From positions 126,001 to 185,369 of the forward strand of contig NW_019775679.1 in NCBI RefSeq assembly GCF_001039355.2: a stretch of DNA of 59,369 nt, given 5' to 3'. The position numbers and the translations under genes were made by a program. This stretch comes from Lingula anatina. Lineage: Eukaryota; Brachiopoda; Lingulata; Lingulida; Lingulidae. The notes under the pieces are model-generated. The model did not search any database. It saw nothing but the letters and a program-made list of their open reading frames with translations, and was not told where the DNA came from. Shown here one piece after another: positions 1-11,401 of the stretch (position 1 is its first letter; the number at the start of each line of letters is the position of its first letter).

Positions 1-44
1 ACGGGTCAGATCTTAATTGCACGGAAATCTTGTACGATCATTCA

Positions 45-1358
45 ATGACAAATGCCCGTCTGTGTGAAGCAACAGGAAATTGGCTGATTTGTCTTTCATT
101 TCGCTTGCGTTTAATAGGCCGCCCTGTGGTGTACGTGTTGGGGTTACTGGCGAATACGTGTGCAATGTGTGTGCTCAATAGACCTTCCTTACGCAAGAAC
201 ACTACATGCATATTTCTTATTGGAGTTGCAGTGGCAGACATGTTCGTATTGGTCATCGGATTCGTCTTCTGGGTCGAGTACGAACTAAGCGATAGTCATG
301 CCATGTCGGCTAATCCTTACGTATGTAAATTAACTTTATTTACAGTTTATACTGCCCCCGAAATAAGTGCACTCTTACTAGTGATAATGAGTGCAGAGAG
401 ATTAATGAAAATCAGGTTTCCGCATCGTTGGTCACAAAATTCCAATCCTCGATCTGCGAAAATAGCAATTCTACTCGTTAGTGGTGTGGCCATTGCGATT
501 AACGGTCATATTTTCTTTGCCGATATGTACTTTTCTATTTGCGGTTTTGACATTTGCTGGAATACCTATCACGACAGCGTGGACTTACTTGTCAACCATA
601 CTGACGGCGTGACGTACTTCTTTGCATACGTCAACAGATGGATCTCACTTGCTTTGTACTGGATTGTGCCACTTCTTAGCCTTCCTGTTATCAATGGGTT
701 TATAATATGGTCAATACGAAAAAGAGAGAAACAACTTAAACATATGCGTAACTGTAATAATAATAAATCCGGCCATTCTCAAGGACAAATAACCAAAATG
801 TTACTACTTGTGACATTTGCATTTTTGATCATGGTTTCAGGGTTGAATTTTATTCAAAGCGGAATTATAAACATTAGTGAACTAAATGATGTTGATGCAA
901 TGGCAACATATAACATTTTCTATTCTATCTTTATTTTATTATTCTACCTGAACCATGCCTCAAATTTCTTTCTGTATTGCCTGAGCGCACAGCGTTACCG
1001 CCAGGAACTAAAAGATACAATAAGAATTATTCTAGGACGATTCGGCTGTCAACGCAAAACCGCAAACACGGGGGATCAGGCAAACACGGGGGATCAGGGT
1101 CATTTGAATAGCATAGCACAGGAACACTTTAGTTCTAGATTCGAAACCAGCAATGACGGGAGTTTTTCCCCAGATGTGTTTGAACCCGACTTGGTCAGAT
1201 ACGGGAGCACTCGCACTCAGACGAGTGCTCTTGATAACGGCAGTACGAAGTATTCTACGGGCGTCGTACAAATTTTAAGTATGTCACAGGTTACCGCTGA
1301 CTGCTCCACAGCTGATGATGCTGATGCATCTGAAAAAGTGTTCTCCACGCACATGTAA
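45..1358 (+). CDS. Class A peptide-type GPCR, terminal exon (5' part may lie outside window)
   Basis: Rhodopsin-class seven-helix receptor of the FMRFamide/neuropeptide-like type, acting at the plasma membrane through G proteins; ligand unknown. From the ATG at 45 the protein is 437 aa. Visible are TM1 with the GLLANTCAM motif, TM2 with VAVAD, and TM3 opening at a conserved Cys and ending in SAERL, an E-R-L variant of the usual D/E-R-Y. TM4 to TM6 follow. TM7 reads LNHASNFFLYCL where NPxxY is expected, a variant common in invertebrate peptide GPCRs. N-glycosylation sites NHT and NIS lie in extracellular segments. The tail is long, Ser/Thr-rich, and holds a duplicated ANTGDQ unit. A strong acceptor (pyrimidine tract then AATAG) ends at 117, so the true exon may start at 118 inside TM1 with the N-terminus upstream of the window. 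If so, the ATG at 45 is intronic. Receptor class is sure; start and subfamily are not. Confidence 0.8.
   Translation: MTNARLCEATGNWLICLSFRLRLIGRPVVYVLGLLANTCAMCVLNRPSLRKNTTCIFLIGVAVADMFVLVIGFVFWVEYELSDSHAMSANPYVCKLTLFTVYTAPEISALLLVIMSAERLMKIRFPHRWSQNSNPRSAKIAILLVSGVAIAINGHIFFADMYFSICGFDICWNTYHDSVDLLVNHTDGVTYFFAYVNRWISLALYWIVPLLSLPVINGFIIWSIRKREKQLKHMRNCNNNKSGHSQGQITKMLLLVTFAFLIMVSGLNFIQSGIINISELNDVDAMATYNIFYSIFILLFYLNHASNFFLYCLSAQRYRQELKDTIRIILGRFGCQRKTANTGDQANTGDQGHLNSIAQEHFSSRFETSNDGSFSPDVFEPDLVRYGSTRTQTSALDNGSTKYSTGVVQILSMSQVTADCSTADDADASEKVFSTHM
84..117 (+). promoter_or_regulatory. Probable 3' splice site of the GPCR exon
   Basis: A long pyrimidine-rich tract runs into TTTAATAG, after which the conserved TM1 sequence begins in phase 1. 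The same tract and AG are kept in the duplicate copy at 2317-2535. That suggests the duplicated unit spans an intron-exon border. Confidence 0.5.
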
Positions 1359-1643
1359 TATAACCCTCTTTGTGCTACGGGACTTCAGCTTCACACATAT
1401 TCTTAACATGAGGAGTGCTCAATATTCTCGTGTGATCCTATTTGCCTTCATACATCACTTATTCTAAAACAGTTTGATTGCAGTTAAACGTTGTGTAAAT
1501 GAAAACCACTTGTGCATGGGACAGCATTAACGTAACTTTCGATTTTCTATGTCTGGAAATGACGTTGGCATTGTCAGAAGTATCCATTTTGTGCTAATCA
1601 TCACTAATCATGCTTTCACTCTCGGGCCACTTTCATTCTCTCT

Positions 1644-1788
1644 CCCAACTACCAGACGCGGCACGGAAGGATCCGGAATTCACCGTAGATCGGATCACGT
1701 TACCGGTTTTCAAGGTATCGGTACGTGCCATAAGGTATCAGACGCAACACCCTCTTGCCTGGTAAGCGTGCCGCGTCTGATAGTTGGG
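1644..1788. repeat. Inverted repeat, 22-bp arms
   Basis: Arms at 1644-1665 and 1767-1788 are complementary over 22 bases with one mismatch (core CAGACGCGGCACG) around a 101-base spacer. The segment is clearly more GC-rich than its surroundings. It could be a foldback or MITE-type element; no coding capacity is seen. Confidence 0.6.
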
Positions 1789-2016
1789 TTGGCCTGACTC
1801 TCGCCACTGACTTAGCCAAGGCTGTTATTGGGCTAATGTGCCGAAATGGAGGAGGAAAGGATGGCCCTTTGGGGGAAGTGATAGATGGCCCTTTGTCGGC
1901 AGCAATCTCCAGACTTTGCCAAGACAATCCACAATGACACGTTGTTGATTGAATGTTTTTTTTTTACCTTTCTTTAGTATCTTTTAACAGTTTCTTTCGA
2001 CACTTTCAAGACATGC

Positions 2017-2022
2017 AATAAA
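2017..2022 (+). terminator. Candidate poly(A) signal of the GPCR gene
   Basis: Canonical AATAAA about 660 bases after the receptor stop codon and upstream of the pseudo-exon. It is the first good hexamer in this orientation. No transcript evidence is available. Confidence 0.4.
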
Positions 2023-2162
2023 AGACAATTTTAGAAGTATTCAGTTCTCTGAGGGAATCAAAAACAGGGAGGTTGGCCGCTTCCCAAAATTCATCAGTTT
2101 CAGAACATGTTGTCACCGCACCTAGCTACCCTGATCTTTCATCGGCAGTACATGGACATATG

Positions 2163-2195
<33 letters not shown>

Positions 2196-2316
2196 TGATA
2201 TTTAATAAGCTTGGTGCAGATATTCGTCATCATTAGTAAACAGAAGTAACGAAGTTTATCAAAATGACAGTGCGTACATTCCAGTCTTAAGAACAGACAC
2301 TAATAGCTCCTTACCG

Positions 2317-2535
2317 ACGGGTCAGATCTTAATTGCACGGAAATCTTGTCATTCAATGACAAATGCCCGTCTGTGTGAAGCAACAGGAAATTGGTTGATT
2401 TGCCTTTCGTTTCGCTTACATCTAATAGGCCGCCCAGTGGTGTAAGTGATGGGATTACTAGCGAATGCGTGTGCCATTTGCGTGCTCAACAGACCTTCCT
2501 TACGCAAGAACACTACATGTATATTTCTCATTATT
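2317..2535 (+). pseudogene. Truncated duplicate of the GPCR exon start
   Basis: Near-identical to bases 1-216: the same 5' flank, the same splice-acceptor tract, and about the first 100 bases of the TM1-TM2 coding sequence. A TAC-to-TAA change puts a stop five codons into the exon. A 5-base deletion lies upstream, and homology ends abruptly near 2535 after the sequence matching the start of TM2. It cannot encode a receptor. It looks like a partial tandem duplication. Confidence 0.8.
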
Positions 2536-2903
2536 TATATATACTCGCATAATAATAAAAGCTACTGTTATTAACAATAAAAGCTACCGTCGTATTTAAG
2601 TTTTTATTTTATTTCTGTGGAACCGTGTATAAATCGACTATTCTTTCAATAATAATTTGTACTGTTAGAATATACAGTAATTGATTAGTCATGATCAGAT
2701 ATAAATGGCAATACAATTGAGGGTTAAGAGTTCAGCGACAAGAAATCTATATAAACATTTCGTGTGGAGATACAGTGTAAATTTTAAGAGGCGTATGTAA
2801 CTTATTTTAAACGTTTTGAGAGTGATAGATGGAAGTTTGCAAAATGTTTTTTTTTTTGCTTAGCTTCTTGGGAAGTGGATAACGGTTTTATGTTCACATG
2901 TTT

Positions 2904-3067
2904 CAGGGCCGTAGCCTCCGGGGGGGCAGGGGGGGGGGCAGCTGCCCCCCCCTGGGATTTAGAATTTTCCACACTGGTAGGGGGACACCCCCTCCCCCCT
3001 CGGGGGCTAAGCCCCCTCGTGTCCGCTTACTGCCCCCCCCTGGCATTTTGCTCAGGCTACGGCCCTG
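2904..3067. mobile_element. MITE, 164 bp, TIR CAGGGCCGTAGCC, 5-bp TSD
   Basis: The ends CAGGGCCGTAGCC and GGCTACGGCCCTG are perfect inverted repeats, flanked on both sides by TGTTT (2899-2903 and 3068-3072). The interior is G- and C-run rich and non-coding. The end sequence resembles hAT-type non-autonomous elements, and the 5-bp duplication matches other elements in this window. Confidence 0.8.
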
Positions 3068-3741
3068 TGTTTTGCAGTTTTTTCCACAGTCTGTCTGTAA
3101 GCAAAATCTAGCAAAGAAAGAAAATTCTCTGAAGCTTAGACCGCCCACCTCCCTACGCCACTTTATTTATGTTAAACGGATACCTATAATTATAACCATT
3201 ATTATTACTGTTAATAGTATCATTATTATATTTTCCCGATGCCATGAAATGCATAAGTTTCACTTCCACTTTTAGAACAAGTACAGCCATATATGACTTT
3301 AATCTTACTATGCTACTGCATTTCATCAGATAGATATTATTTATATTTTCGTGTATAATGATAAAAGCTACAGATATTGTATTTTAGCATTTATTTATTT
3401 ATTCGTTTATTTATTTATTTATTTATTTATTTGGCGCGGGGTGGCAATTTCTTTTAGTAATAAAAATCTGCAAATATTTATGTGAATATTTGTCGTGAAT
3501 ATCCTCTCATTCGTCTGTGCCTTTAGAATTTAATGAAGAAATAGTGATACTCACAAACATGCATTTGCTTCTACTCCGTATAATAATGCGACCTTGCGCC
3601 TGCACCACACAATGTTGCGACTACGCCCAACCGTGTCCAACTGCCAATAACCTATTGGGAAGACGGTTTGCCCTACGATGAGCAACATATTGTTATGCAA
3701 ATTACATTAGGTGCATATGGCTTATTCAGGTGGGGGTAGTT

Positions 3742-4059
3742 CAGGGGCGGACCCATGATTATTTGAGGGTGGGGTCCGCGAATGCAGATTTAGAAAGGGG
3801 GGTCAGGGGGGTCCTGCCCCACCCCCCCTTCGTATTCTGAAAAAAAAATCACACTAATTTTTCCCTCTTTAAATTATAGTTTTCTAGCTGATTTATAGCT
3901 CTAAGTCGTTCAAAATGGCACGTGCCGTTCGCCCTCTAAAATATTGCAATTTTTCCGGCCCCTTCAGCGGGCCCCGGACCCCACCAGGGGCCGGGGGGGG
4001 GGGGGGTCGGCTTCGCATCCGCGGACCACCCCTTCAAAAAAATCCTGAATCCGCCCCTG
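3742..4059 (-). mobile_element. MITE, 318 bp, TIR CAGGGGCGGA (long copy)
   Basis: Terminal repeats are CAGGGGCGGACCC at the left and GAATCCGCCCCTG at the right. Read on the minus strand, the interior matches the element at 20085-20298: the gggcgaacg / gtgccatt block, the fragment related to tcagctag, and the block before the run of T residues. This copy is about 100 bases longer. The flanks (TAGTT, CTAAA) show no target duplication. Confidence 0.75.
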
Positions 4060-4412
4060 CTAAAAAAGGGCTCAATCTTAATTAGTGACTCATTCAGCTT
4101 AGAAAAAGCCTTTTGAACTGCCCCCTTTTCAAATTTCTGGTCGTAGCCTAAATTAAACCTTATTTTCCTCCAGTCCGCACAGCAGAAAATATCTGTTTAA
4201 ATGTCGTTTTTCGGGTAGGGCCTAATAATGAATCGAAACCCTACGGTATTTTTTTTTTTAATTTTTTACTTTTTCGAAACACGCTTTACTGTCGTCTTAG
4301 AAATAAACTGACCTCTGTGATTATGCCGAACATACTCAAAACTGCCATACTGAAAGAAAAAGAGGAATAAATAGATAGCTAGACTAATAAATCGAGCAAT
4401 TAATAATAGGGA

Positions 4413-4413
4413 C

Positions 4414-4484
<71 letters not shown>
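4413..4484. repeat. (TAA)n microsatellite
   Basis: About 24 uninterrupted copies of a trinucleotide, roughly 380 bases upstream of the Gemin5 start codon. Confidence 0.95.
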
Positions 4485-4487
<3 letters not shown>

Positions 4488-4837
4488 GATGATGATATTG
4501 AAATTATATGAATACTACAAAATGCCCATACATGTGCATAAGCCAAATTAGCTTATTGGTGTAGGAAGAATGAGGGACACCTAGCTGTCACCTCATTTCT
4601 ACGACTTAGCTTTTACGACTTTAAATTTTTTTTACAGTATTGTTCATATTTAATTTGATGATGACAAAACACTGATGTGAATAATACTAGCATTTTGTCT
4701 TGTTGAGTGCAATGAATAATGATGAAGCGGATACTTTTTTTATTTTCATTAAGAATACGGCATTTACGACAACCGTTACTAGGTAATCTATCTACATGCC
4801 TGTCGCAAGGCTGACGTTCTTGCAAGAGGGATTTTCC

Positions 4838-4861
4838 ATGGTGGGTTTAATATATAGCTAA
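4838..4861 (+). promoter_or_regulatory. Short upstream ORF in the Gemin5 leader
   Basis: An ATG in strong context (CCATGG) opens a seven-codon frame ending in TAA only two bases before the Gemin5 ATG at 4864. It lies in another frame. If the transcript starts upstream of 4838, ribosomes would have to reinitiate or leak past it. Confidence 0.4.
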
Positions 4862-4863
4862 CA

Positions 4864-7800
4864 ATGAGCGGGTGCATATTACCGCCTTCACCTAGCTGGT
4901 ACTGCAGCAAAATTAGTGACAACAATGAGGCGGGGATATTTATATATGGTGCTAGAAACAGCCTCCATCTCCTGGACACTAATGTTCGACCCCCTCGGTT
5001 CGTAGGGGACATTCAGCACGCGCACGGGGACCGAGTCACAGGACTGTCCCTGTGCAAGCATGCGGGCCTGAGACACCTCTGCAGCAGTGGTGGGGACGAT
5101 GGCAAGGTGAAGATATGGAGTTTGGAATCCAAAGCATGCTTGCACGATCACCGTTTACACGATAAAGTAAGTTACCAGTAAAGTTAATTGATCCTTCCAG
5201 TTCCAAGTCTTAGTTTTTGTGCCTTACAATTTACATGCTACAGGGATAATATAAGACCCCATAATACCCTGTGTTACAAAATCCTGGCAAATTATGTGTG
5301 GCCTCTGTCACACATTGTACTATATTATGTGCAATTAAAAAAGCCCCCCCCCCCCCAATCACACAAACATGCACTTACATACTGTACATGTACATGTATA
5401 TCTATACTGTACTCTAATTTACAATTTGCAATAGAAATGTGTACTATTCTTCTCTTCATAACTTCAGAACAAAGTGACGTGTGTGGACTGGTCAGTGGTG
5501 AAGGATGACCTGGTCATCAGTGGAGATGACAGAGGGGGTCTGGTTTGCTGGAACTACACCTCTGGGTATCATAAGAGGTTCACACCAGAGGGCAGCATAA
5601 TCTATTGTCTAACTGCTTCCCCACATGATTCAAGACATGTAGCTGCTGGGTGAGTGGAGCATTTGAGGGGCTTTTGCATGGCACATTATCACTGCATGCA
5701 TGCATGGCCATTGCTGCATGGTACATATGTAAACAAAGTTCATTGAAAGTTACATGTATGAGTATAACAAAACCTCTGCAGCAATAGTGCATTAGAATTT
5801 CCTTTAAGGAAGACAATTGTTGAGAACAACTCGACACGTACATCATTCTAACTTTTTATAAGAATTTTTAGTTTGAGTTCTTGTATATATAATAAAAAGT
5901 GACTAAAGACAGTGGGTACATTATCAGCTCTTAAGTACTGAAAACAAAAATTTTGTTACCAAAATCAATCATCTTATTGCATTAATATACTGTAAGTCCC
6001 TTTATGTTCTTTTTAGCTACAAAAGTGGTCTAATTCTGCTGGTAGATATCTCTCAGAATGGAGCCATACTACACAGACTGCGAGGTCATGATGATGAGGT
6101 TCATTGTGTTGTGTGGTGTCCTACTCTTGGGGAAGAGGTGGGAGACAACTGGAGGATAAATGAAACAGAAAATGGTAGGTCTAAGTTTAACTAGGGGTAT
6201 AAATTTCTATGCCCATTGCTAAAGATAAATGAACTGTTGCTTGTCCATTACCGATTTTGTCAAAGATAGATGCTGAAACCCCCCCCCCCCCCCACACACA
6301 CACACACACACACAAACACACTTACAAAATGAATAAGTAAATAAATGAATAATTGCAGTAACTCACCAGTAAGTGTTTCATGTCACCTAAAACCAGATCA
6401 TTGTAGCTCTGTGAACTGTCCTCTGATTTCAGGGGCCTCTAAAATAGCATATACAAAAAATAAAGTACAGGCGATACACTAATTTTGTATCAGACTACTG
6501 GCCAACCCTGTGATCAAAGTGTACTATAACCCACATCACTATAAATCATTATAACCCTGGTACTAGATCTCTCTCATTTAGTCAACTCTAATATAATATA
6601 ATATAATGTAATGTAATGTAATGTAATGTAATGTAATGTAATGTAATATAATATAATATAATATAATATAATATAATATAATATATTTCCAGGGGACACC
6701 AGCGATGCAGACCCCCCTACAGACCAAGGCTGTTTGCTGGCGTCTGGCAGTAGAGACAGGACAATACGGCTTTGGAGCACCACCAGGGGGCGACAGGTCA
6801 GTCTGCTGAGGCTACCGTCCAGTCATGGTCAGCGCAGAGACAAAGGCGAAGACTGGGGCAGGACGAGGGTGTGGCTGACCATATACTGGCCAAAGTGCTG
6901 GCCACTGCAGCTTGTATCTAGCACTCAGAGGTGGGTGAACTGTGTGTGGATTAAAGTGTATTTTGATTTATTTTTCTTTAATGAAAATTGCATAGCATAC
7001 CATTAAATTACATCAAGAATGATTCTTGATTACATTGAATTCATGTGAAACTTGACTGCCACTTTACTATTATTATTATTATTATTATTTGCATGAGGAA
7101 AAAACAATTCAAATGAGATTTTTGTTTTCACAGTGGCGACCTGCTCCACTGGACACCTTTTAGTTCTCAGAAACAAAAATGGCAGCCACTGAACCATAAG
7201 GAGGCTGGAGGACACAACCGTATTGTGTTTAATATCTGCTGTGGTGGAGTGGATATGGATACTCTTTGTACAATATCCATGGATAGACAGGTCTGTGGGA
7301 TCTCATCTTATTGGATTCTGTAAGATTTTAAATGCCATTTATCATTTTAAAGACAACACTATCAAATAATGGGTTGAGTTAAGATGTGTGTTGTAAAAAG
7401 GTAATGTTTTTTTTATATAAAATTTCCAAAGGGTAAAGTACATTCACTGAAAATAATTTTTGTTCAGGCTCAGATTTGATTGTTCACTGGCACATGTTAA
7501 AAGATTCGATAATCCTTGTTCACATTATTGAAGTCAACAATCATGATTTTATCTGGTTGTTTCCTGGTCTCAGTTGAATAGAGCAAAATATTTCACTGGT
7601 GAAATGGTGAAAGAGGTATATAATGAATTAAGTTTGTTTTCAGATTGTTGTGTGGTCGTTAAGAGACCTATGTTCTGTACAGAGTATCCCCACTTTAGGG
7701 GGTTTTGCCTACAATATTGCTGCCTCCCCAGTGGATCCAAGTAAGTGCAAGGAGATGCCAGGCTGAATAATTCCACTCTTAAAATTACATTGTAGAGAAT

Positions 7801-10800
7801 TAAGATTGCATTTTCCATCAGTACTATTCAATACAACAGACATATTGAGTCAGGTTTATGTTTTATATTTTTTCTCATTTTGAGAGATTTTGACTTTGTT
7901 ATTGGATTATAATATACAGGATAGGTAGAAAAACTGAGGCTTATTGATGAATTCTGCATGTATTCCCAGTAACAGGCATGTGTTGTGTTTTAGGTCGCGT
8001 TGCTATTGGAGTTGGAGACCAAATGATACGAGTGTGGAACACTGGTAACCCTGGCAACCCGTACGACTACCTGTTACTGTGGCAGGGGATAAGAGGGAAA
8101 GTTACTGCTGTAAGTATATGTAAAACATGGTTCTAGACTTGGTGTATAAGAATCTATTCTGTGCCAAATTGCTATTTTTATTTTGCTATTCTTATTGGTA
8201 TTGCCTTGCTCTTCAGTAATTCTGTTGAAATTTGATGTAGTCTCCACCCAATAAAAAGGAAAAACTGAAAGAAAAAAAATAGAATGAAAAAGCTAGTGAA
8301 ATATAGACTCATTCATTTGTATCTTTATACAGCAAAAATCATGTCTCATTATTATTTTGTCTTTACTTGAATTATTTTTCTGTTTTTATTTCTTTCTTAT
8401 TTGCTGGCCAATGCTTGTCGAATTTATTAAGAATGTGTTGCTAAGTGATCATATTATGTTTCTCCCTCTCCAGCTGAGTTGGCACCCAGACAGGGAGGGG
8501 GTTCTAGCATATGGCACTGATGATGGCAGAGTAGGCATATATGATGTCTTGTCTAATAGGTATGATTTAGATTTTAGTTCTAGAATTTTCATCAGACATG
8601 AGATTGGGTTTTATTCAGATTTTAAGGTATGAATAGGGTATTAATGAATCTCCAGGTCATGATGTATATTTAAGTTGTTGTTTTATATTTTTGTTCCATT
8701 TTTGTCAACTATGTCAAGAATCAAGGCACACAAAACTGAAAAGTAATCAATAAATCATACATTTATGCAATATTTTCTAGAGAAAAGACGCACCAACTTT
8801 CAGATTGTTTAATTTTAAAGTGTTACAAATGTAGTGTGGATGACAATTCTCAATCTATTAATTTTTTAGTGTATTCAGTTCTCTGTTCCTTTTGCAGAGG
8901 TATAACAATAACCAGCATATGCAGTTTGATTTTTCTTTTGGTCATTTTTTATAATAAATATGCATTTCCCCCCTCCACTCAGGCCTCCTCTAGTGTCTAA
9001 TACATACCACAAGAAGACAGTTTATGTGGTCACATGGGGACCTGCAGTTCAGCAAACAGGTATGGGCAGAGTTTGTGATATGAAGTGATCTTAAACCTGG
9101 TCCAGTTTGTCGTTAAATAAGTTTTTGTTTTGAATGAATCAAGAAGTGAATTGGGTTAAGATGTTGGTTTAAGTAGAGTATTAAATTTAATAGCGGTCCA
9201 TGTGCTTTCTGGCACACATAATGTTCCAAGATATAAAAGAAAGAAATCTTGTACTCGATGTTACAAATGAGGTTAATTACATCCAGTTCATGAAGTAATA
9301 TGGATCAGATCAAACAATCATTTTGTCAATATTTCCCTAGATCCTATCAAAGTTTTCCATGCAGTGTACAGTGTAGGTGACGGTGTGATATTACAACATG
9401 ACCCCCAAAAGCTGGATACCCCGGCCCTGCAACTGAATGATGAAATAGCCAGGGTGAATGGAGACAGAGTAAGAGGATCAGCACTTTATGTGATACAGTA
9501 CCTGAAAATTTGTAGACAAATATCAGACTAAAAATATGGTCCTTGCTTTTAAACAAACGAAGAAGTAAAGGTATTTTTAATGTCTCAATAGATTATGATA
9601 AATGAATGTGGTAAATCAATTAACTAAATGAAATTTACTTTTCCACGGATGGCTTTTATTAGGGGGATTTACCACACTGGAGTGATTAAATGTCTCTCAC
9701 ATTCTGTAAAATTTAGACAATGTTGTGCAATTAGTTCATTGCAAAATACGGTATGTCATATTTAGTTTGATTAAAAACTAATGGTTTTGCCACCATAATG
9801 GCTGTTTTCACTTAAACATGGTAAAAATTCATCTAAAAGAAGATCCAATTCCTTTCAGAAATTTCCAATTCGCAGTGAAATAAGTTGGAAGTCGGACTTT
9901 TCTGTGGTGGCCATTGGGAATGATGATGGGTAATTATATAAGCCAAATATAATGTTAGGCAATAATGTCAGTCTTTGCTCATTTACAGAAAAGGTTTCAG
10001 TCATTTAAGATAAAGCTCATTATTGATTTCAGAAACCCTTATCAATATTGGTGGTATAAAAAGTGTAACAGTAGGTATTTTATTCTGCAGTTAAAGTCAG
10101 AGGTTGTTATATTCTGGTAATGTCGATCTGTATGTCGCATGTATGATATATGGAAGTTCAGCAGTGGAGTTAAGAATCTGTTTAAGGTGGTTAAAAGGAA
10201 AAATTTAAATAATTTTTTAAAAGATTTCTTGGGGCTGTTCATAATAAGATTAGGATTTCTGGTGGTATGATTTTCTATGTGCTACACACCAGGTCAGTGG
10301 AAGTATACCAGACCTCTTCAATGAAGCTGTTATGTACAGTCCAAGTACACAGAAAGCTGATCAACTGTGTCCGCTGGCATCCCCAGCACGTGGGTACCAC
10401 CAGCAGCCCCTCCCCCTACAGACACTGGCTGGCCTGTGGCTCCAATGAGTCCGTGATTCATGTCTGTGATCTCGGGAATATTCTAGGTAATTGGTATTAA
10501 TTTATGGTACTGAAAAGAGATATGTGTCTTGTCAAAGATTATTGATTAAGTATTACTGTCATATTTATGGGCACATTTTAGATAAGCCCACTCGTTAATT
10601 TAAGTTTTCATTTATTAAAAAAAAACTGCCAGTTCAAATTGGTGTAATTAATTTTAGCTTAATACATGTTATTATTGTAATTTGCTTGTTATATGTTAAC
10701 TGATTAAATAGACTAGGTGAACTGATTTTATTGCGTGATATTTTATCATACTCTATAAAAGACAAGATCTAATTCTAATACTTTGCATGTTTATAGAAAG

Positions 10801-11401
10801 CACAGAGGATCCACCACCTGCTCCAGTGTGTATAACTGATAGTTTCTGCCAGTTAGAGGACCACAGCGGCCGAATCACTGGACTTTCATGGAGTCTTCAC
10901 ACAGACGCTATGTTGGTGTCGGCTTCATATGATGGAACTGCAAAGGTGAAACTGAAGCCATTATACTGTTATTGGAATGAAAGAAAATTTGTTGAAAAAT
11001 ATTATGTAAATAAAATATCTCTTTATTGAAGTTAAATTTACTAAAGCAAATAGTTTGTTGTTTGTCTTTAATTTATCTTTAGTAAAAAGTGAAAAACTTC
11101 AGTCAACTTGCTTAAAGTAAACTTAGTCTACCTGGAAGATTTTGCTTAATTATTTCATTCACTGTATTACCAATCTTAAAAGACAAAAAATAATATTTAT
11201 CATTTTAAATTTTTGTCCATTTTTGACTCCAGGTGTGGAATGTCCTGAAGAGGGAGCCAGTGGCATGTTACACAGGCCACAATGGTCGTCTGCTCACTGT
11301 GCTGTGGAGCAGTGTCGACTGTGATGTCATATTTAGTGGAGGGGATGACTTTGCCGCCCACCAGTGGAAACTGTCTGAGTGGGAGGGGCATGAAGATAAA
11401 G
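4864..11401 (+). other. GEMIN5: Gemin5 exons 1-14: tandem WD40 propellers
   Basis: Residues 1 to about 708 contain the WD repeats, ending in units such as [10 protein letters not shown]. Trp12-Tyr13, Trp275 (in RVWLTI) and Phe367 (in GGFAY) are placed like the human aromatic residues reported to line the cap and Sm-site RNA pocket. RNA binding is therefore probably conserved. The length of this part is close to human. Confidence 0.9.

Larger units (their letters stand above)
1359..2316. other. Intergenic region downstream of the GPCR
   Basis: No coding sequence recognised. It holds the probable 3' UTR, a poly(A) signal AATAAA at 2017-2022, a long inverted repeat at 1644-1788, and a TA/TG microsatellite near 2160-2195. 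Confidence 0.6.
2536..4863. other. Intergenic region upstream of Gemin5
   Basis: No gene seen. It contains the two MITEs, a TTTA-type microsatellite (about 3388-3433), a TAA microsatellite (4413-4484) and, at the end, the presumed Gemin5 promoter and 5' UTR. No clear TATA box could be assigned. Confidence 0.6.

Noticed and set aside
2898-3275. Pro/Gly-rich ORF of 125 codons
   Set aside because: It translates the G- and C-runs of a MITE and its flank; no ATG-supported homologous protein.
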